From contig JADJPH010000066.1 in assembly GCA_016713335.1 (NCBI GenBank), positions 1 to 64,000 of the forward strand: a stretch of 64,000 nucleotides of DNA, in the 5' to 3' direction. The notes beneath the pieces are model-generated. The model had not been told where the DNA came from, did not search any database, and saw nothing but the letters and a program-made list of their open reading frames with translations. Numbering within the stretch: the stretch's first letter is position 1; each line of letters begins with the position of its first letter. Source of the stretch: Candidatus Fredericiella danica (GTDB lineage: Bacteria > Chloroflexota > Anaerolineae > Caldilineales > Caldilineaceae). Of this stretch, positions 28,136 to 38,403 are shown in pieces. The translations under genes and the position numbers were made by a program.

Positions 28136-28977
28136 ATGAAGTTGACTGTCCATCCTGATGCACACTCATTTTTGGCGGAGTCCGAGGCGGACTTGCTGCT
28201 GCGCGAGCCGGAAGCAAGTTTGATCTATGGGTTGGCCAACGGTGCGCGAATGAATCCGGCGGCGGCGCCTGACGGTCTTCACCTTGCGACTGTGTGGAAT
28301 GGCGAACAGTTGGTGGTTGCGGCGTTGACGGGGGGACACAACCTGATCGTCTACAGCGGGGTGGACGAACCGATGGCCGCGCTTCAATTGGTTGCTGAAG
28401 ATCTGCTTGCCCGTGGCTGGCAGTTGCCGGGCGTGAACGGTCCGGTTGCACTTTCAGCAGCCTTTGCCGAAATCTGGCAACGACTCACGGGGTGCACCTG
28501 CTCGCCGGGAATTGCCATGCGTGCCTTTGCGCTCTACGCTGTGACCCCCCCGCCGCCCACACCGGGCGATTTTCGCCTCGCCGCACGCTCTGACCTCGAC
28601 CTGGTCCACGCATGGTGCATGGCATTCTACGATGAGGCGCTACACGGCGAAGCCGGCCCACCGCGGGAACGCATTGAGCAGTCGATTCTCGCCGGTGACT
28701 ATTACCTGTGGTGGCATGAGGGAGCACCCGTCGCAATGGCAGTCACCAACCGGCGCACGCCACACGGCATTTCGATCGGCTCGGTCTATACGCCGCCAGC
28801 GCTGCGCACCCGTGGCTATGCCAGCGCCTGTGTGGCCCGCTCAGCCAGCATCTGCTTGATGCCGGCTGGACCTTCTGCACCCTCTTTACAGACCTGGCAA
28901 ACCCGACGTCGAACAGCATCTATCAGAAGATTGGCTACCGGCCGGTGATTGACTTCACCGAATTTCGGTTTCGATAG
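28136..28977 (+). CDS. GNAT-family N-acetyltransferase (one frameshift)
   Basis: About 280 residues. The N-terminal half (FLAESEADLLLREPEASLIY, VAALTGGHNLIVYSG) and the C-terminal GNAT core (DFRLAARSDLDLVHAWCMAF, ISIGSVYTPPALRTRGYASA, the acetyl-CoA-binding VYTPPxxRxRGYA) match two-domain GNATs of actinobacterial and Chloroflexi type. Near 28835 the frame changes and continues as LSQHLLDAGWTFCTLFTDLA and SIYQKIGYRPV to a TAG at 28975-28977. ATG 28136 is preceded by GGAGGGG. Its 3' end overlaps the convergent phosphoesterase gene. Confidence 0.75.
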
Positions 28978-29807
28978 GATTCGCAAGCGGCAGTTCAAGG
29001 ATGGTGGCGGCGGGCGCTCTCTGGTGCTCCCGATGACCTGAAAGTCAACCAGACGATGCGCCGTCTGCACTTCCCCGCGGCCCTCCCGGTGAAGATGCCC
29101 ACTGACGACGTGCGTCACTTTGCGTTGCCGGCGCACCAACTCGCCGAGCGTGAAGTTGCCCAGGAAGGCGCGCTGCAGACTGTAGATCTCACTCTGCGGG
29201 TAGTCCGGCAGCGCCTGCGGAAAGATCGGCATGTGGGTGACGACCACAATGTTTTCAACCTCCGGGTCGGCCTCTAGTTCCTCCAACCTTGTGGTGAACC
29301 GCGCGCCAGGTAACGCGCCATGGCCCGATCACTCCAGGGCCAGTTGACATAATCGGCGTCATGGTTGACGAGGCGTTTGATGGACCGGTACTCGTCAGGC
29401 GCGAAGGGCAAGTATCCGGCACGGGCAGAGTAGTCATACCAGGCCATGGTGCCGCAGATCGCAGTGGCTCCCAGCCGGTAGGAACCATCCTCCAGCCAAT
29501 GAAAGCCTTCGTTGCGGGCGGCTGTGGGCAGCAGTTTCTCCCAGAGGGTGCGGCTGTCGATGGCGTCTTCACTGTCTTTTCCCGCATAGACATCATGGTT
29601 GCCGGCAATCAGGAGCTTCGGACAGCGCAGCCGTGCGAAGAGTTGCAGCCCGCGTTCAAAGAGCCGCAAGGGATGGCCGACGTCGCCCGCCACGACAAAG
29701 CAGTCGGGCTGCTGCGCGTCCACCCAATCCGCAAAGGCGAGATAGCGCTCGCGCAGGGCAGGGCGGTAGTGGAGATCGGCGGTGATCAGGATACGGAGCG
29801 TTGGCAT
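28955..29807 (-). CDS. Calcineurin-like metallophosphoesterase (two frameshifts)
   Basis: About 283 residues. ILITADLHYR (DxH), FVVAGDVGHP (GD), LLIAGNHDVYAG (GNHD) and, after a frame break near 29285, VVVTHMPIFPQA and THVVSGHLHREGRG (GHxH) give the full metal-binding set of the Metallophos superfamily. A second break near 29015 would restore a natural end ATILELPLANPIETEIR with a TGA at 28955-28957. Without it the frame runs on through the convergent GNAT gene. Substrate unknown. Confidence 0.75.
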
Positions 29808-29873
29808 GGATCGGTCAAGTCATAGATGGCGGGGGAAACAGTGAATGGTCCATGGCGGCGGGGGAAATCGTGC

Positions 29874-31673
29874 TCAATCCTCATCAAGACTGAGCACGGA
29901 CATGAAGGCTTCCTGCGGGATCTCGACGGACCCGACCATTTTCATGCGTTTCTTGCCGGCCTTTTGCTTTTCGAGTAGTTTGCGTTTGCGGCTGATATCG
30001 CCGCCGTAGCATTTGGCAAGCACGTCTTTGCGCATGGCTTTGACGTTGGCACGCGAGATCACCTTCGTGCCGACCGCCGCCTGGATCGGTACCTCGAATT
30101 GCTGGCGCGGGATGATCTCTTTCATCTTGGACACGAGCCGCTGCCCCTTGTAGAAGGCGTTGTCACGGTGCACGATGATGCTGAGCGCGTCGACCGGCAT
30201 GTAGTTGACCAGTACGTCGAGCTTGACCATATCGCCCGCTCGGTACTCGTCGATGTTGTAGTCCATGCTGGCGTAGCCCTTGGTGCGCGCCTTCAGCGCA
30301 TTGTAGAAATCGACGATAATCTCCGAAAGTGGGATCATGCAGACGATCTCGACGCGCTTGGTGTCAAGCCAGACCTGATTCTTCAATTCGCCGCGCCGTT
30401 TGGTCACGAGGTCCAGCACTGCGCCGATGTATTCCGCCGGGGTGAAGACGCGCAGTTCGCACCAGGGTTCTTCGATGTGGTCGATCTCGGTCGGGTCGGG
30501 CAGGGCAGCCGGGCTGTCGATGGCGATGACCTCCCCGTCGGTCTTGAGCACCTGATATTCCACCGACGGTGCGGTGAAGATGATATCCATGTCATATTCA
30601 CGCTCGAGCCGCTCCTGGACAATTTCCATATGGAAGAGGCCAAGAAAGCCCAGCCGGTAGCCAAAGCCCAGCGCCTGGCTGCTTTCCGCTTCGTAGGTCA
30701 GCGCTGCGTCATTGAGTTGCAGCTTCTCCAACGCATCGCGCAGGTCGTTGTAATCTTCGGGATTGGAGGGGTACAACCCGGCAAAGACCATTGGCTTCAA
30801 CGGGCGGTAGCCCGGTAGTTTATCGGTGGCGGGCTGGGCGGCGAGCGTGATCGTGTCGCCGACGTCCAGGTCTTGTAGCGTCTTCAAGCCGGTGGCAATG
30901 TATCCTACCTGGCCGGCGTGTAGTTCGGAGATGGGAAACATCGCGGGCACGAGCACACCGATCTCAAGCGGATCGAGCGTCTTGTCGCTGTTCATGGCCA
31001 GCAGCCGCGGCGTGCCCTGGATCATGCCATCGACGATGCGTACATACGCGATCACACCCTTATAGGGGTCGTAGCGACAGTCAAAAACAAGGGCGCGCAA
31101 CGGCTGGTGCAGATTTCCCTTGGGCGGCGGCACCTCGCGCACCACGTGTTCGAGCACCGCTTCGACGTTGATGCCGTTCCTGGCGCTGATGCGTGGAATA
31201 TCCTCGGCCGGCGTGCCAAGTAGATCCTCGATCTCCTGCGCCACTTCGTCCGGCATCGCGGCCGGCAGATCGATCTTGTTGATGACCGGGACAATCGTCA
31301 GATTTTGTTCGAGTGCGGCAAAGAGGTGCGCCATGGTCTGCGCCTGGATGCCCTGGCTGGCGTCCACGACCAGCACGGCACCTTCACAGGCCTGCAAGGC
31401 TCGCTTGACCTCGTAGCTGAAGTCCACATGGCCGGGGGTGTCGATCAGGTTGATCTCGTGTTCCTGGCCCCCGTGTTTGTAGATCATGCGCACGGCGCTC
31501 GCCTTGATGGTGACGCCTTTTTCGCGCTCGAGATCCATCGAGTCGAGGAGTTGCTCGCGCATCTCACGCTCGGTGACGGTGTCGGTCATTTCGATCAACC
31601 GGTCGGCGAGCGTGCTTTTGCCGTGATCGATGTGCGCAATGATTGAAAAATTCCGGATGTGCTGTTCGTCCAT
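29874..31673 (-). CDS. lepA: Elongation factor 4 (LepA), back-translocating GTPase
   Basis: 599 residues, the family length. G1 AHIDHGKST (residues 13-21), DTPGHVDF (G3), NKIDLP (G4) and the LepA-specific C-terminal domain (CYGGDISRKRKLLEKQKAGK, then MVGSVEIPQEAFMSVL) are all present. ATG 31673 (MDEQHIRNFSIIAHIDHGKS) matches the family start; the open frame extends further upstream but those codons are not conserved. The GTPase acts on ribosomes stalled or mistranslocated under stress. The gene is intact, which contrasts with frameshifted neighbours. Confidence 0.95.
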   Translation of the reverse strand: MDEQHIRNFSIIAHIDHGKSTLADRLIEMTDTVTEREMREQLLDSMDLEREKGVTIKASAVRMIYKHGGQEHEINLIDTPGHVDFSYEVKRALQACEGAVLVVDASQGIQAQTMAHLFAALEQNLTIVPVINKIDLPAAMPDEVAQEIEDLLGTPAEDIPRISARNGINVEAVLEHVVREVPPPKGNLHQPLRALVFDCRYDPYKGVIAYVRIVDGMIQGTPRLLAMNSDKTLDPLEIGVLVPAMFPISELHAGQVGYIATGLKTLQDLDVGDTITLAAQPATDKLPGYRPLKPMVFAGLYPSNPEDYNDLRDALEKLQLNDAALTYEAESSQALGFGYRLGFLGLFHMEIVQERLEREYDMDIIFTAPSVEYQVLKTDGEVIAIDSPAALPDPTEIDHIEEPWCELRVFTPAEYIGAVLDLVTKRRGELKNQVWLDTKRVEIVCMIPLSEIIVDFYNALKARTKGYASMDYNIDEYRAGDMVKLDVLVNYMPVDALSIIVHRDNAFYKGQRLVSKMKEIIPRQQFEVPIQAAVGTKVISRANVKAMRKDVLAKCYGGDISRKRKLLEKQKAGKKRMKMVGSVEIPQEAFMSVLSLDED

Positions 31674-31722
31674 GGGGACGATTATACAAGGGAGCGCGGA
31701 AAGAGAGAAAGCGTGGCAGCCT

Positions 31723-32642
31723 TTACGGCCAGAAGTAGATGATGCCGATGACCGCCACGGCCCACAAGACACTGTTGATGAGTAGCGGCTTGTCTTCCAT
31801 GAGTAGTTCATCCGGGGCGCCGCCGAGCCGCTTAACCTGAACCAGGTAGAGATACCGGGCGATAAAGTAGAAGACAAAAGGCACGGTGAGCAGCATCTTG
31901 TTGTGCGCCAGGGCGGTGGCTGCATCGAAGCTATAGAAGGTGTAACAGATCAGTGTGCTGGCCGTGATGATGGTGATGATCTGGTCAAGCAGCGGCAGGT
32001 TGTACTCACTCAGGCTGGCGCGGTGGTTGCCGGCGTCACCTTCCAAGAGCACAATTTCGTGACGACGCTTGCCAAAGCCTAGGAAGAGCGCCAGCAAGGT
32101 GACACAGATGTAGAGCCAGGGGCTGAAGTTGGTGACGTTGACGACGACTACGCCGGCCACAACGCGCAGCAGGAAGCCAAGTGAGAGCACCATCACATCG
32201 ATGATGACGACGTTTTTCAGCCAGTAGCTATAGGCGATATTTTGGGCAAGATAGGCGATCAACACCACGCAGGCGAGCCAACTGATCCAATAGGCGCCGG
32301 CAATCGCGACCACCCCGAGTAGCACGGCCGCAACCGCAGCAAAGCGCGGATCCAGTTGGCCACTGGGCAGTGGACGCAGCCGTTTGCGCGGATGCTGGCG
32401 ATCCTTCTCGATGTCCACCAGGTCGTTCACGATATAGACGGCGCTGGAGAGCAGGGCAAAAGGCGATGAAGATCAGCGTCGTCTTGGCAAAGAGGTCAGG
32501 CACGAAAGAGTTTGCCATCGAAGACGAGCGCCGCGAAGACGATGACATTTTTCACCCACTGGCGCGGGCGCATCGTCTTCCACAGCCCGCGTAGATTCGT
32601 GCGAAGGGTGGGGGATGCGGTTGAAGTACTTACGGATGCCAT
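31723..32642 (-). CDS. UbiA-family prenyltransferase (two frameshifts)
   Basis: About 305 residues when rejoined. The start MASVSTSTASPTLRTN leads into MRPRQWVKNVIVFAALVFDG; a one-base gain near 32500 and another in the T4 run near 32457 interrupt it; then SSAVYIVNDLVDIEKDRQHP (NDxxDxxxD Mg/prenyl-diphosphate motif), YSYWLKNVVIIDVMVLSLGF and GFGKRRHEIVLL. This pattern fits decaprenyl-phosphate phosphoribosyltransferase-like UbiA members (arabinan precursor pathway) rather than quinone biosynthesis, by the RPRQWVKN and GKRRHE motifs. Nine helices are expected. It lies 24 bases after the small nuclease-like gene. Confidence 0.8.
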
Positions 32643-32665
32643 GAAAATCTTCGGGCTAGCGTTTG

Positions 32666-33147
32666 TTACTGGGTCGTTGCTGGCGGGTGCTGGCTCCGCC
32701 ATGACATCGAGTGGCGCGCCCGCGCCTCTTCGGGTGTCACGCCGCGCTTGGGCCCCGCCAGGTCTTCGGGCAACCCCGCCGGCGCCCGGCCAGCCGCTGC
32801 GTCCGCCGGTAGAAGCCAACATCCAGAACTCCAGCGCCTGTTGCAGCGCCTCCTCGTTCACCGACTCCGTGAACTTGCACTCCAGCAGGTGGTGGTGCGC
32901 CTGCCGGTCACGCACGCCATCGGGCAGCAACTTTCGCTGGGCCTCCGACCATGCTTTGCCATGCCGGCGAAGGAGGAGGAGATCCGCCTTGGGCGGCTCG
33001 CTCATCACCTGGAGTTCGCTCTCGACCGTGATGTCCACCGGTTTGAGCACTAATTCCAGCACCTTCGCCAGCAGTTGATGGCGCAGCATACGACTGTTGG
33101 GACGCCCCACGGGGGGAGGGTGGTTCCACCGTCGTTTCGTCACTCAT
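32666..33147 (-). CDS. PD-(D/E)XK-like small protein (several frameshifts)
   Basis: About 160 residues. The start MSDETTVEPPSP at 33147 enters a C6 run near 33115 with one extra base and then reads VGRPNSRMLRHQLLAKVLEL, then SEPPKADLLLLRRHGKAW, LPDGVRDRQAHHHLLECKF and TESVNEEALQQAL. The D...E-x-K pattern (ADLLLL ... LLECKF) is that of PD-(D/E)XK nuclease-fold proteins of unknown role found in Chloroflexi and cyanobacteria. After about 32830 the frame breaks again (FYRRTQRLAG) and then LPEDLAGPKRGVTPEEARAR leads to a TAA at 32666-32668. Catalytic activity is uncertain. Confidence 0.55.
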
Positions 33148-33159
33148 ACCTACAGTATA

Positions 33160-34502
33160 CTATCCAATCGCGTCGATCGTCGCACCCAGGATGTCGACGA
33201 TCTTGTCGACTTCTTCGGCGTTGATGACAAGGGGTGGTGCGAAGGCCAGCGTGTTGCCGACCGCACGGGTGCGTAGCCCGCGCGCCAGCGCCGCATTCTG
33301 GATGGCGGTCGTCTTGGCAAGGTCGACCTCTTTGCTACCCTTGTCCTTGACGATTTCGACGCCGCAGATGAGTCCACGCCCGCGCACGTCGCCGACGCAG
33401 GGGAATTCCAGCAGTTTCTGTAACCCGGCCAGGAGCCGTTCACCCATCAACTGGGCATTGGCGACGAGGTTGTCGCGTGCGATGATTTCCAGGTTCTTGA
33501 TGCCGACGGCACACGCGGCTGCGTGCCCCGAGTAGGTGAAGCCATGCATCCACATGTCGGCCGTTTCGGCCGAGTCCATGACTTCCCGGATCTCGTCAGA
33601 GATCTGAATGCCGCCCAGTTGCATGTAACCGCTGGTGATGCCCTTGGCAAAGGACATGATGTCGGGACGCAAATCCCATTGTTGTTGGCCGAACATCATG
33701 CCGGTGCGGCCAAAAGCCGGTGATGACCTCATCCGCGATCAACAGGACGTCATAGCGGTCGCAGATTTCGCGGACCAGGGGGAAGTAATCGTCGGGTGGC
33801 ACAATGACACCGCCCACGCCCTGAATCGGTTCGGCAATGAAGCCGGCGACGGTATCCGGGCCTTCCCGCAGAATCGCCTCTTCGAGCGCGCGCCGCTGCC
33901 TGGCCGACAGTTTCGCCGGGGGTGATATCGCCAGGGTAGCGGTAGACCAAGGGATGCGCGATATGGATAAAGCCAGGCGCCAGCGGGCCGAACATCGTAT
34001 GGTAGCGCGGAATGCCGGTCGCGGCCGTTGCGGCGACGGTGATGCCATGATAGCCGGCGCGCCGGGAAATGAACTTGATCTTGTCCTTTTTCCCTTTGCG
34101 ATACCAGAAGTAGCGAGCGGTCTTAAAGGCAGAGTCGTTTGATTCAGAACCACCTGAGGTGAAGAAGGTCGTATTCAGGGAAGGATGCGCCATGCCGGCA
34201 AGGATCGATGCCAACTCTGCGGACGGTGGGTTGGTCATCCCGGAAAAGTTGGAGGTGTAGGCCAGATTGCGCATCTGGTCATAGGCCACCCTGGGCAGTT
34301 CCTCGTTGCCATAGCCGACGTTGACGTTCCAAAGACCTGCCATACCATCCAGGATCTTGCGTCCATCCGCAGAGTAGATCCAGACGCCTTCGCCGCGTTC
34401 AACCACGAGCGGGTCTTTGTGGATGCTCGGGTGATACACCGGATGCAGTTGCTTCTTGTCCATCTCGACCACGGTTGCGTGGTCCAGCGTTGCGTGGGTC
34501 AT
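33160..34502 (-). CDS. Class III PLP-dependent aminotransferase (two frameshifts)
   Basis: About 447 residues. IYSADGRKILDGMAGLWNVN, FFTSGGSESNDSAFKTARY, YHGITVAATAATG, FIAEPIQGVGGVIVPPDDYF, LLIADEVITGF and DIMSFAKGITSGYMQLGG (PLP Lys) are class III motifs; the GLWNVNVG start resembles omega-amino-acid:pyruvate and taurine/putrescine aminotransferases. Frame breaks occur near 33888 and in a T4 run near 33722 (GF[W] for GFGRTG). The exact amine donor is not predictable. AGGAGACTCTC precedes the ATG. It is divergent from lhgO. Confidence 0.85.
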
Positions 34503-34636
34503 GAGAGAGTCTCCTGAAAGTTGGTACGCGGCGGCGCCAGGTCACGACGAATTGGGTAAAGCTGTTCGGCTCCTGAAAAGGAGAACAATTCGCGTCAAGT
34601 CCTGTCGATTATAGCACTGACAGGGCGGTGACTGCG

Positions 34637-34665
34637 TTTAATGGCCTCGGTATTTGCAGTATAAT
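34637..34665 (+). promoter_or_regulatory. Possible promoter of the lhgO-like gene
   Basis: TATAAT at 34660-34665 is a consensus -10 box 50 bases before the ATG at 34716; the -35 position (TTTAAT at 34637-34642, 17-base spacing) is weak. Confidence 0.4.
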
Positions 34666-34715
34666 GAGTGCCAAAGCGGCGCCGGCGCACTCAAACCGGC
34701 AAATCTTGGGCGCAG

Positions 34716-35948
34716 ATGCGTCCGCATTCTGGCGAGGCACATTTGATCTACGATATTGCGGTGATCGGCGGTGGCATCGTTGGGCTGGCGACAGCGATGG
34801 CGCTGCTCGAGGCAGGCGACCTTTCCCTGGTCGTCTTGGAAGCTGAAGAGCACATTGCAGCGCATCAAACCGGCCACAACAGTGGCGTGATCCATTCCGG
34901 TCTCTATTACCGGCCTGGTTCACTCAAGGCAACGCTTTGCACGGAAGGCCGAGAACGGCTCTATGCGTTCTGTGCGCAAAATGAGGTGCCCACGGATCGT
35001 TGTGGCAAGTTGGTGGTGGCGCTCGATGAGCGCGAAGTCGTCCGGCTTGATGCATTGGAAGAACGTGGGCGCGCCAATGGACTCCAGGTGCGTCGTGTGC
35101 CTGCGGGTGGATTGCGCGAATATGAACCGAATGTGGCCGGGATCGCTGGGCTTTGGGTGCCTGAGACGGGCATTGTTGACTACAAGCAGGTGGCTGAGGC
35201 TTATGCGCGGCGGATTATCGCGCTGGGCGGTCAGATTCTTACGGGCTGCAAATTGACCAACTGCCGTCGCCTCCCCGATCGGATCGTGCTGGAGGCGGAA
35301 GGTGTAGAGATTTCGTGCAACCATGTTGTTGCCTGCGCCGGGCTCCAGGCCGATCGCGTCGCCGAGATGTGCGGGGTGCAGCCGGGGGTGCGCATCGTGC
35401 CATTCCGTGGTGAATACTATGCGCTGCGACCGGAGCGCAAGGCGTTGGTGCGAAACCTGATTTACCCGGTGCCCGATCCGGATTTTCCATTTCTGGGCGT
35501 CCACTTCACGCGACGGATCAGCGGCGAGGTTGAAGCTGGCCCCAACGCTGTTTTGGCGTTCAAGCGGGAAGGGTATTCAAAATTCAGCCTTGACCTGCGC
35601 GACACATGGAATACGGCCACCTATGCGGGATTTTGGACGTTGGCGCGCCGGTATTGGCGCACTGGTGCGGGGGAATTCCATCGTTCCTATAGCAAATATG
35701 CTTTTTGGCGGGCGCTGAAGCGCTTGCTTCCAGCGCTGGAAGTGGATGATTTGGAGCCGGCAGGCGCCGGGGTGCGCGCTCAGGCGCTTTCGGTTGACGG
35801 AAAACTGGTGGATGATTTCAACATCGTCAGCGCCTACCGGATGACCCATGTCCTCAATGCCCCCTCGCCTGCCGCAACTGCATCGTTAAGTATTGGCGAG
35901 TATGTCGCGCGGCTCGCTTTGGAGCAGATACAATTTGGCCGTGGGTAA
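34716..35948 (+). CDS. lhgO: L-2-hydroxyglutarate oxidase/dehydrogenase
   Basis: About 410 residues. IYDIAVIGGGIVGLATAMAL is the FAD-binding GxGxxG motif; HQTGHNSGVIHSGLYYRPGS is the LhgO signature, and PFRGEYYALRPERKALVRNL and VPDPDFPFLGVHFTRRISGE match the catalytic domain. It oxidises L-2-hydroxyglutarate to 2-oxoglutarate, feeding electrons to the membrane quinone pool. Start at ATG 34716; TTG 34743, just before the FAD motif, is an alternative because neither has a strong Shine-Dalgarno. Confidence 0.9.
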   Translation: MRPHSGEAHLIYDIAVIGGGIVGLATAMALLEAGDLSLVVLEAEEHIAAHQTGHNSGVIHSGLYYRPGSLKATLCTEGRERLYAFCAQNEVPTDRCGKLVVALDEREVVRLDALEERGRANGLQVRRVPAGGLREYEPNVAGIAGLWVPETGIVDYKQVAEAYARRIIALGGQILTGCKLTNCRRLPDRIVLEAEGVEISCNHVVACAGLQADRVAEMCGVQPGVRIVPFRGEYYALRPERKALVRNLIYPVPDPDFPFLGVHFTRRISGEVEAGPNAVLAFKREGYSKFSLDLRDTWNTATYAGFWTLARRYWRTGAGEFHRSYSKYAFWRALKRLLPALEVDDLEPAGAGVRAQALSVDGKLVDDFNIVSAYRMTHVLNAPSPAATASLSIGEYVARLALEQIQFGRG

Positions 35949-35974
35949 GCATCCACCCAAGCAGAGGAGGAGAC

Positions 35975-36505
35975 ATGAGCAACTCGCACTTGACCCCGAC
36001 ACTGGCTGCAATGCACCTAGAGCAACAGGCCATCGCTATTGAGAAAATGGTTATAGGAGTTCATCCTGAACAAGCGCGGTGGAAACCAACGCCGGACGAC
36101 TGGTCGATCCTTGAGGTTATTAACCACCTCTATGATGAGGAACGCGATGACTTTCGACAGCGCTTTGATCTGACACTCCATCATCCCGACCAAGAATGGC
36201 CGCCGATTCATCCATCGCAATGGGCGGTTGAACGGCGCTATAACGAGCGCGAATTTGCGCCTTCCATCCAGGCCTGGCTTGCCGAGAGGAGCACCTCCGT
36301 GCGTTGGCTGCGTTCACTTGGTGAGGTTGACCTCACCAGCGCAAGGCGCCATCCCCAGTTTGGATCGATGACCGCAGGCGAATTACTCGCCGCCTGGGTA
36401 GCGCACGACCGGCTGCATATCCGCCAATTGAATGAACTCGGATATCTATACTGGCGCAATGTTGAGGCGTACCCGTGGGATCCGGGGTATGCGGGGGATT
36501 GGTAG
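35975..36505 (+). CDS. DinB-superfamily protein
   Basis: 176 residues, four-helix DinB/YfiT-like bundle: WKPTPDDWSILEVINHLYDE carries the first metal-binding His, and LLAAWVAHDRLHIRQLNELG the second pair. Many members are divalent-metal-dependent and act in thiol-dependent detoxification, but no partner here indicates the substrate. GAGGAGGAGAC precedes the ATG. Confidence 0.8.
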   Translation: MSNSHLTPTLAAMHLEQQAIAIEKMVIGVHPEQARWKPTPDDWSILEVINHLYDEERDDFRQRFDLTLHHPDQEWPPIHPSQWAVERRYNEREFAPSIQAWLAERSTSVRWLRSLGEVDLTSARRHPQFGSMTAGELLAAWVAHDRLHIRQLNELGYLYWRNVEAYPWDPGYAGDW

Positions 36506-36510
36506 AGTAA

Positions 36511-36557
36511 CACGAAACACGTGACACGCACCACGAAACAGGTGACACGTGTCACAT
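36511..36557. repeat. GTGACACG-type short repeats
   Basis: Several overlapping copies of CACGTGACACG / CACGAAACA / GTGACACGTGTCAC, partly palindromic. A related run (ACGTGTTGCGTGGCACTC ... ACGTGTTACGTGTCACGGG) lies at about 48624-48666. Confidence 0.45.
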
Positions 36558-36616
36558 GACAAGTCTGCATCTCTTCTCCAACATATACAGAGCGAAATGA
36601 CAAAGGAGTGCTCAAC

Positions 36617-38269
36617 ATGGCCGTGAATCCATTAGCCGGCAAACCAGCCCCGCACACGATCTTGCAGAACATGCCTCGCCTCGTTTCGGCTTACTATACA
36701 CACGAGCCTGACCCTGAGAATCCAGCGCATCAGGTTGCATTTGGCACCTCCGGTCACCGCGGCTCTTCGTACAAGAATTCATTCACGGAGCAGCATATTT
36801 TGGCGATCAGCCAGGCGATTGTTGACTACCGGCGTGGAGAAAAGATCGATGGCCCGCTGTTTATTGGGATGGACACGCACGCCCTGTCCGAACCGGCGCT
36901 GGTGACTGCGATCGAAGTGTTTGCGGGAAATGAGATCGATGTCGCAATCCAGCCTAATATGGGGTATACACCGACACCGGCGGTGTCCCATGCGATCCTG
37001 AACTACAATCGCGGACGCCACAATCACCTGGCCGACGGCGTGGTAATTACGCCTTCGCATAACCCACCAGACGATGGCGGGTTCAAGTACAACCCACCCA
37101 GTGGTGGACCGGCCGATACGGCCATCACCAAACAGATCCAAAATCGGGCAAACGAATATCTGCGCGCAAAGCTGAAGGGTGTGAAACGGTTGGCATGGGG
37201 GCTAGCCAAGACGGCGGCGACGACACACGAGTATGACTATGTCGCACCCTACGTCGCCGACCTGAAAAACATCCTGGATCTGGAAGCCGTGGCGAATGCA
37301 AAATTGAAGATCGGTGTTGACCCGATGGGCGGGGCGAGTCTACCGTACTGGGAACCGATTGCTGAGGTATATGGCCTGGATCTCGAGGTTGTGAACCCCC
37401 GCGTCGATCCGACCTTTGGCTTCATGACCGTGGACCGAGACGGCAAAATTCGGATGGATTGCTCGTCGCCTTATGCGATGGCCAGTCTGATTGCGTTGAA
37501 GGATCGGTTTGATGTGGCCTTTGGCAATGACCCGGACGCTGATCGCCACGGCATCGTCACGCGCAGCGTCGGCCTGATGAACCCGAACCACTATCTGGCC
37601 GTTGCCATCTGGTATTTGTTCCAGCACCGTCCCGGCTGGCCTGTGGATGCAGCCGTCGGCAAGACCCTGGTTTCGAGTTCCATGATCGATCGCGTCGCTG
37701 CGTCGCTTGGCCGGCGCCTGGCCGAAGTGCCCGTTGGCTTCAAGTACTTTGTTGAGGGACTGCTGACCGGAACTTATGGCTTTGGCGGTGAAGAAAGTGC
37801 GGGTGCATCCTTCTTGCGGCGCGAGGGTTCAGTGTGGACGACCGACAAGGATGGGATCATCATGGATCTGCTCGCTGCCGAGATCACGGCGACAACCGGC
37901 CGTGATCCGGGCGAACACTACAAGGAATTGGAGGCGAAGTTCGGCAGCCCCGTGTATGAACGCATGGATGCGGCTGCCAATCGGGCGCAGAAGAGCGTGC
38001 TTGCGAGCCTGTCGCCGGAAATGGTCAAGGCGGAGACGCTGGCGGGCGAGCCGATTCTGGCGCGCCTGACCCATGCACCCGAAAATGGTGAGGCCATTGG
38101 CGGTTTGAAGATCGTCACGGCGAACGGTTGGTTTGCTGCGCGGCCGTCCGGTACGGAAGACGTCTACAAGATCTATGCAGAGAGTTTCAAGGGTAAGGAC
38201 CACCTGAAGCGGATCCAGGCGGAGGCGCAAACGATCGTCGCCGATGCCTTCCATGCCGCGGGTGTATGA
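36617..38269 (+). CDS. pgm: Phosphoglucomutase (alpha-D-glucose phosphate-specific)
   Basis: 550 residues, as E. coli Pgm (546). VAFGTSGHRGSS, ITPSHNPPDDGGFKYN (phosphoserine, about residue 147), GNDPDADRHGIVT (metal-binding), GFGGEESAGASFLR (substrate) and ARPSGTEDVYKIYAES (phosphate) are all conserved. It interconverts glucose-1-phosphate and glucose-6-phosphate, linking glycogen and nucleotide sugars to glycolysis. AAAGGAG 8 bases before the ATG fixes the start. Intact frame. Confidence 0.95.
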   Translation: MAVNPLAGKPAPHTILQNMPRLVSAYYTHEPDPENPAHQVAFGTSGHRGSSYKNSFTEQHILAISQAIVDYRRGEKIDGPLFIGMDTHALSEPALVTAIEVFAGNEIDVAIQPNMGYTPTPAVSHAILNYNRGRHNHLADGVVITPSHNPPDDGGFKYNPPSGGPADTAITKQIQNRANEYLRAKLKGVKRLAWGLAKTAATTHEYDYVAPYVADLKNILDLEAVANAKLKIGVDPMGGASLPYWEPIAEVYGLDLEVVNPRVDPTFGFMTVDRDGKIRMDCSSPYAMASLIALKDRFDVAFGNDPDADRHGIVTRSVGLMNPNHYLAVAIWYLFQHRPGWPVDAAVGKTLVSSSMIDRVAASLGRRLAEVPVGFKYFVEGLLTGTYGFGGEESAGASFLRREGSVWTTDKDGIIMDLLAAEITATTGRDPGEHYKELEAKFGSPVYERMDAAANRAQKSVLASLSPEMVKAETLAGEPILARLTHAPENGEAIGGLKIVTANGWFAARPSGTEDVYKIYAESFKGKDHLKRIQAEAQTIVADAFHAAGV

Positions 38270-38403
38270 TGGAGCGTTTTCGGTCCATGAGGCGTTTGGA
38301 GCACGGCAGGCGACCGGAAGGGCCGGCGCCGGCTGACAACCAATGGGGGGTGCGTTCAGGCGCCTCAGGGCCGGTATAGGAAACAGGTTTAGAGAGCGAA
38401 ATT

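Noticed and set aside
31674..31925. N-terminal 84-codon extension of LepA
   Set aside because: The residues are not conserved, and they are antisense to the convergent reading of the downstream prenyltransferase gene; the family start is ATG 31673.
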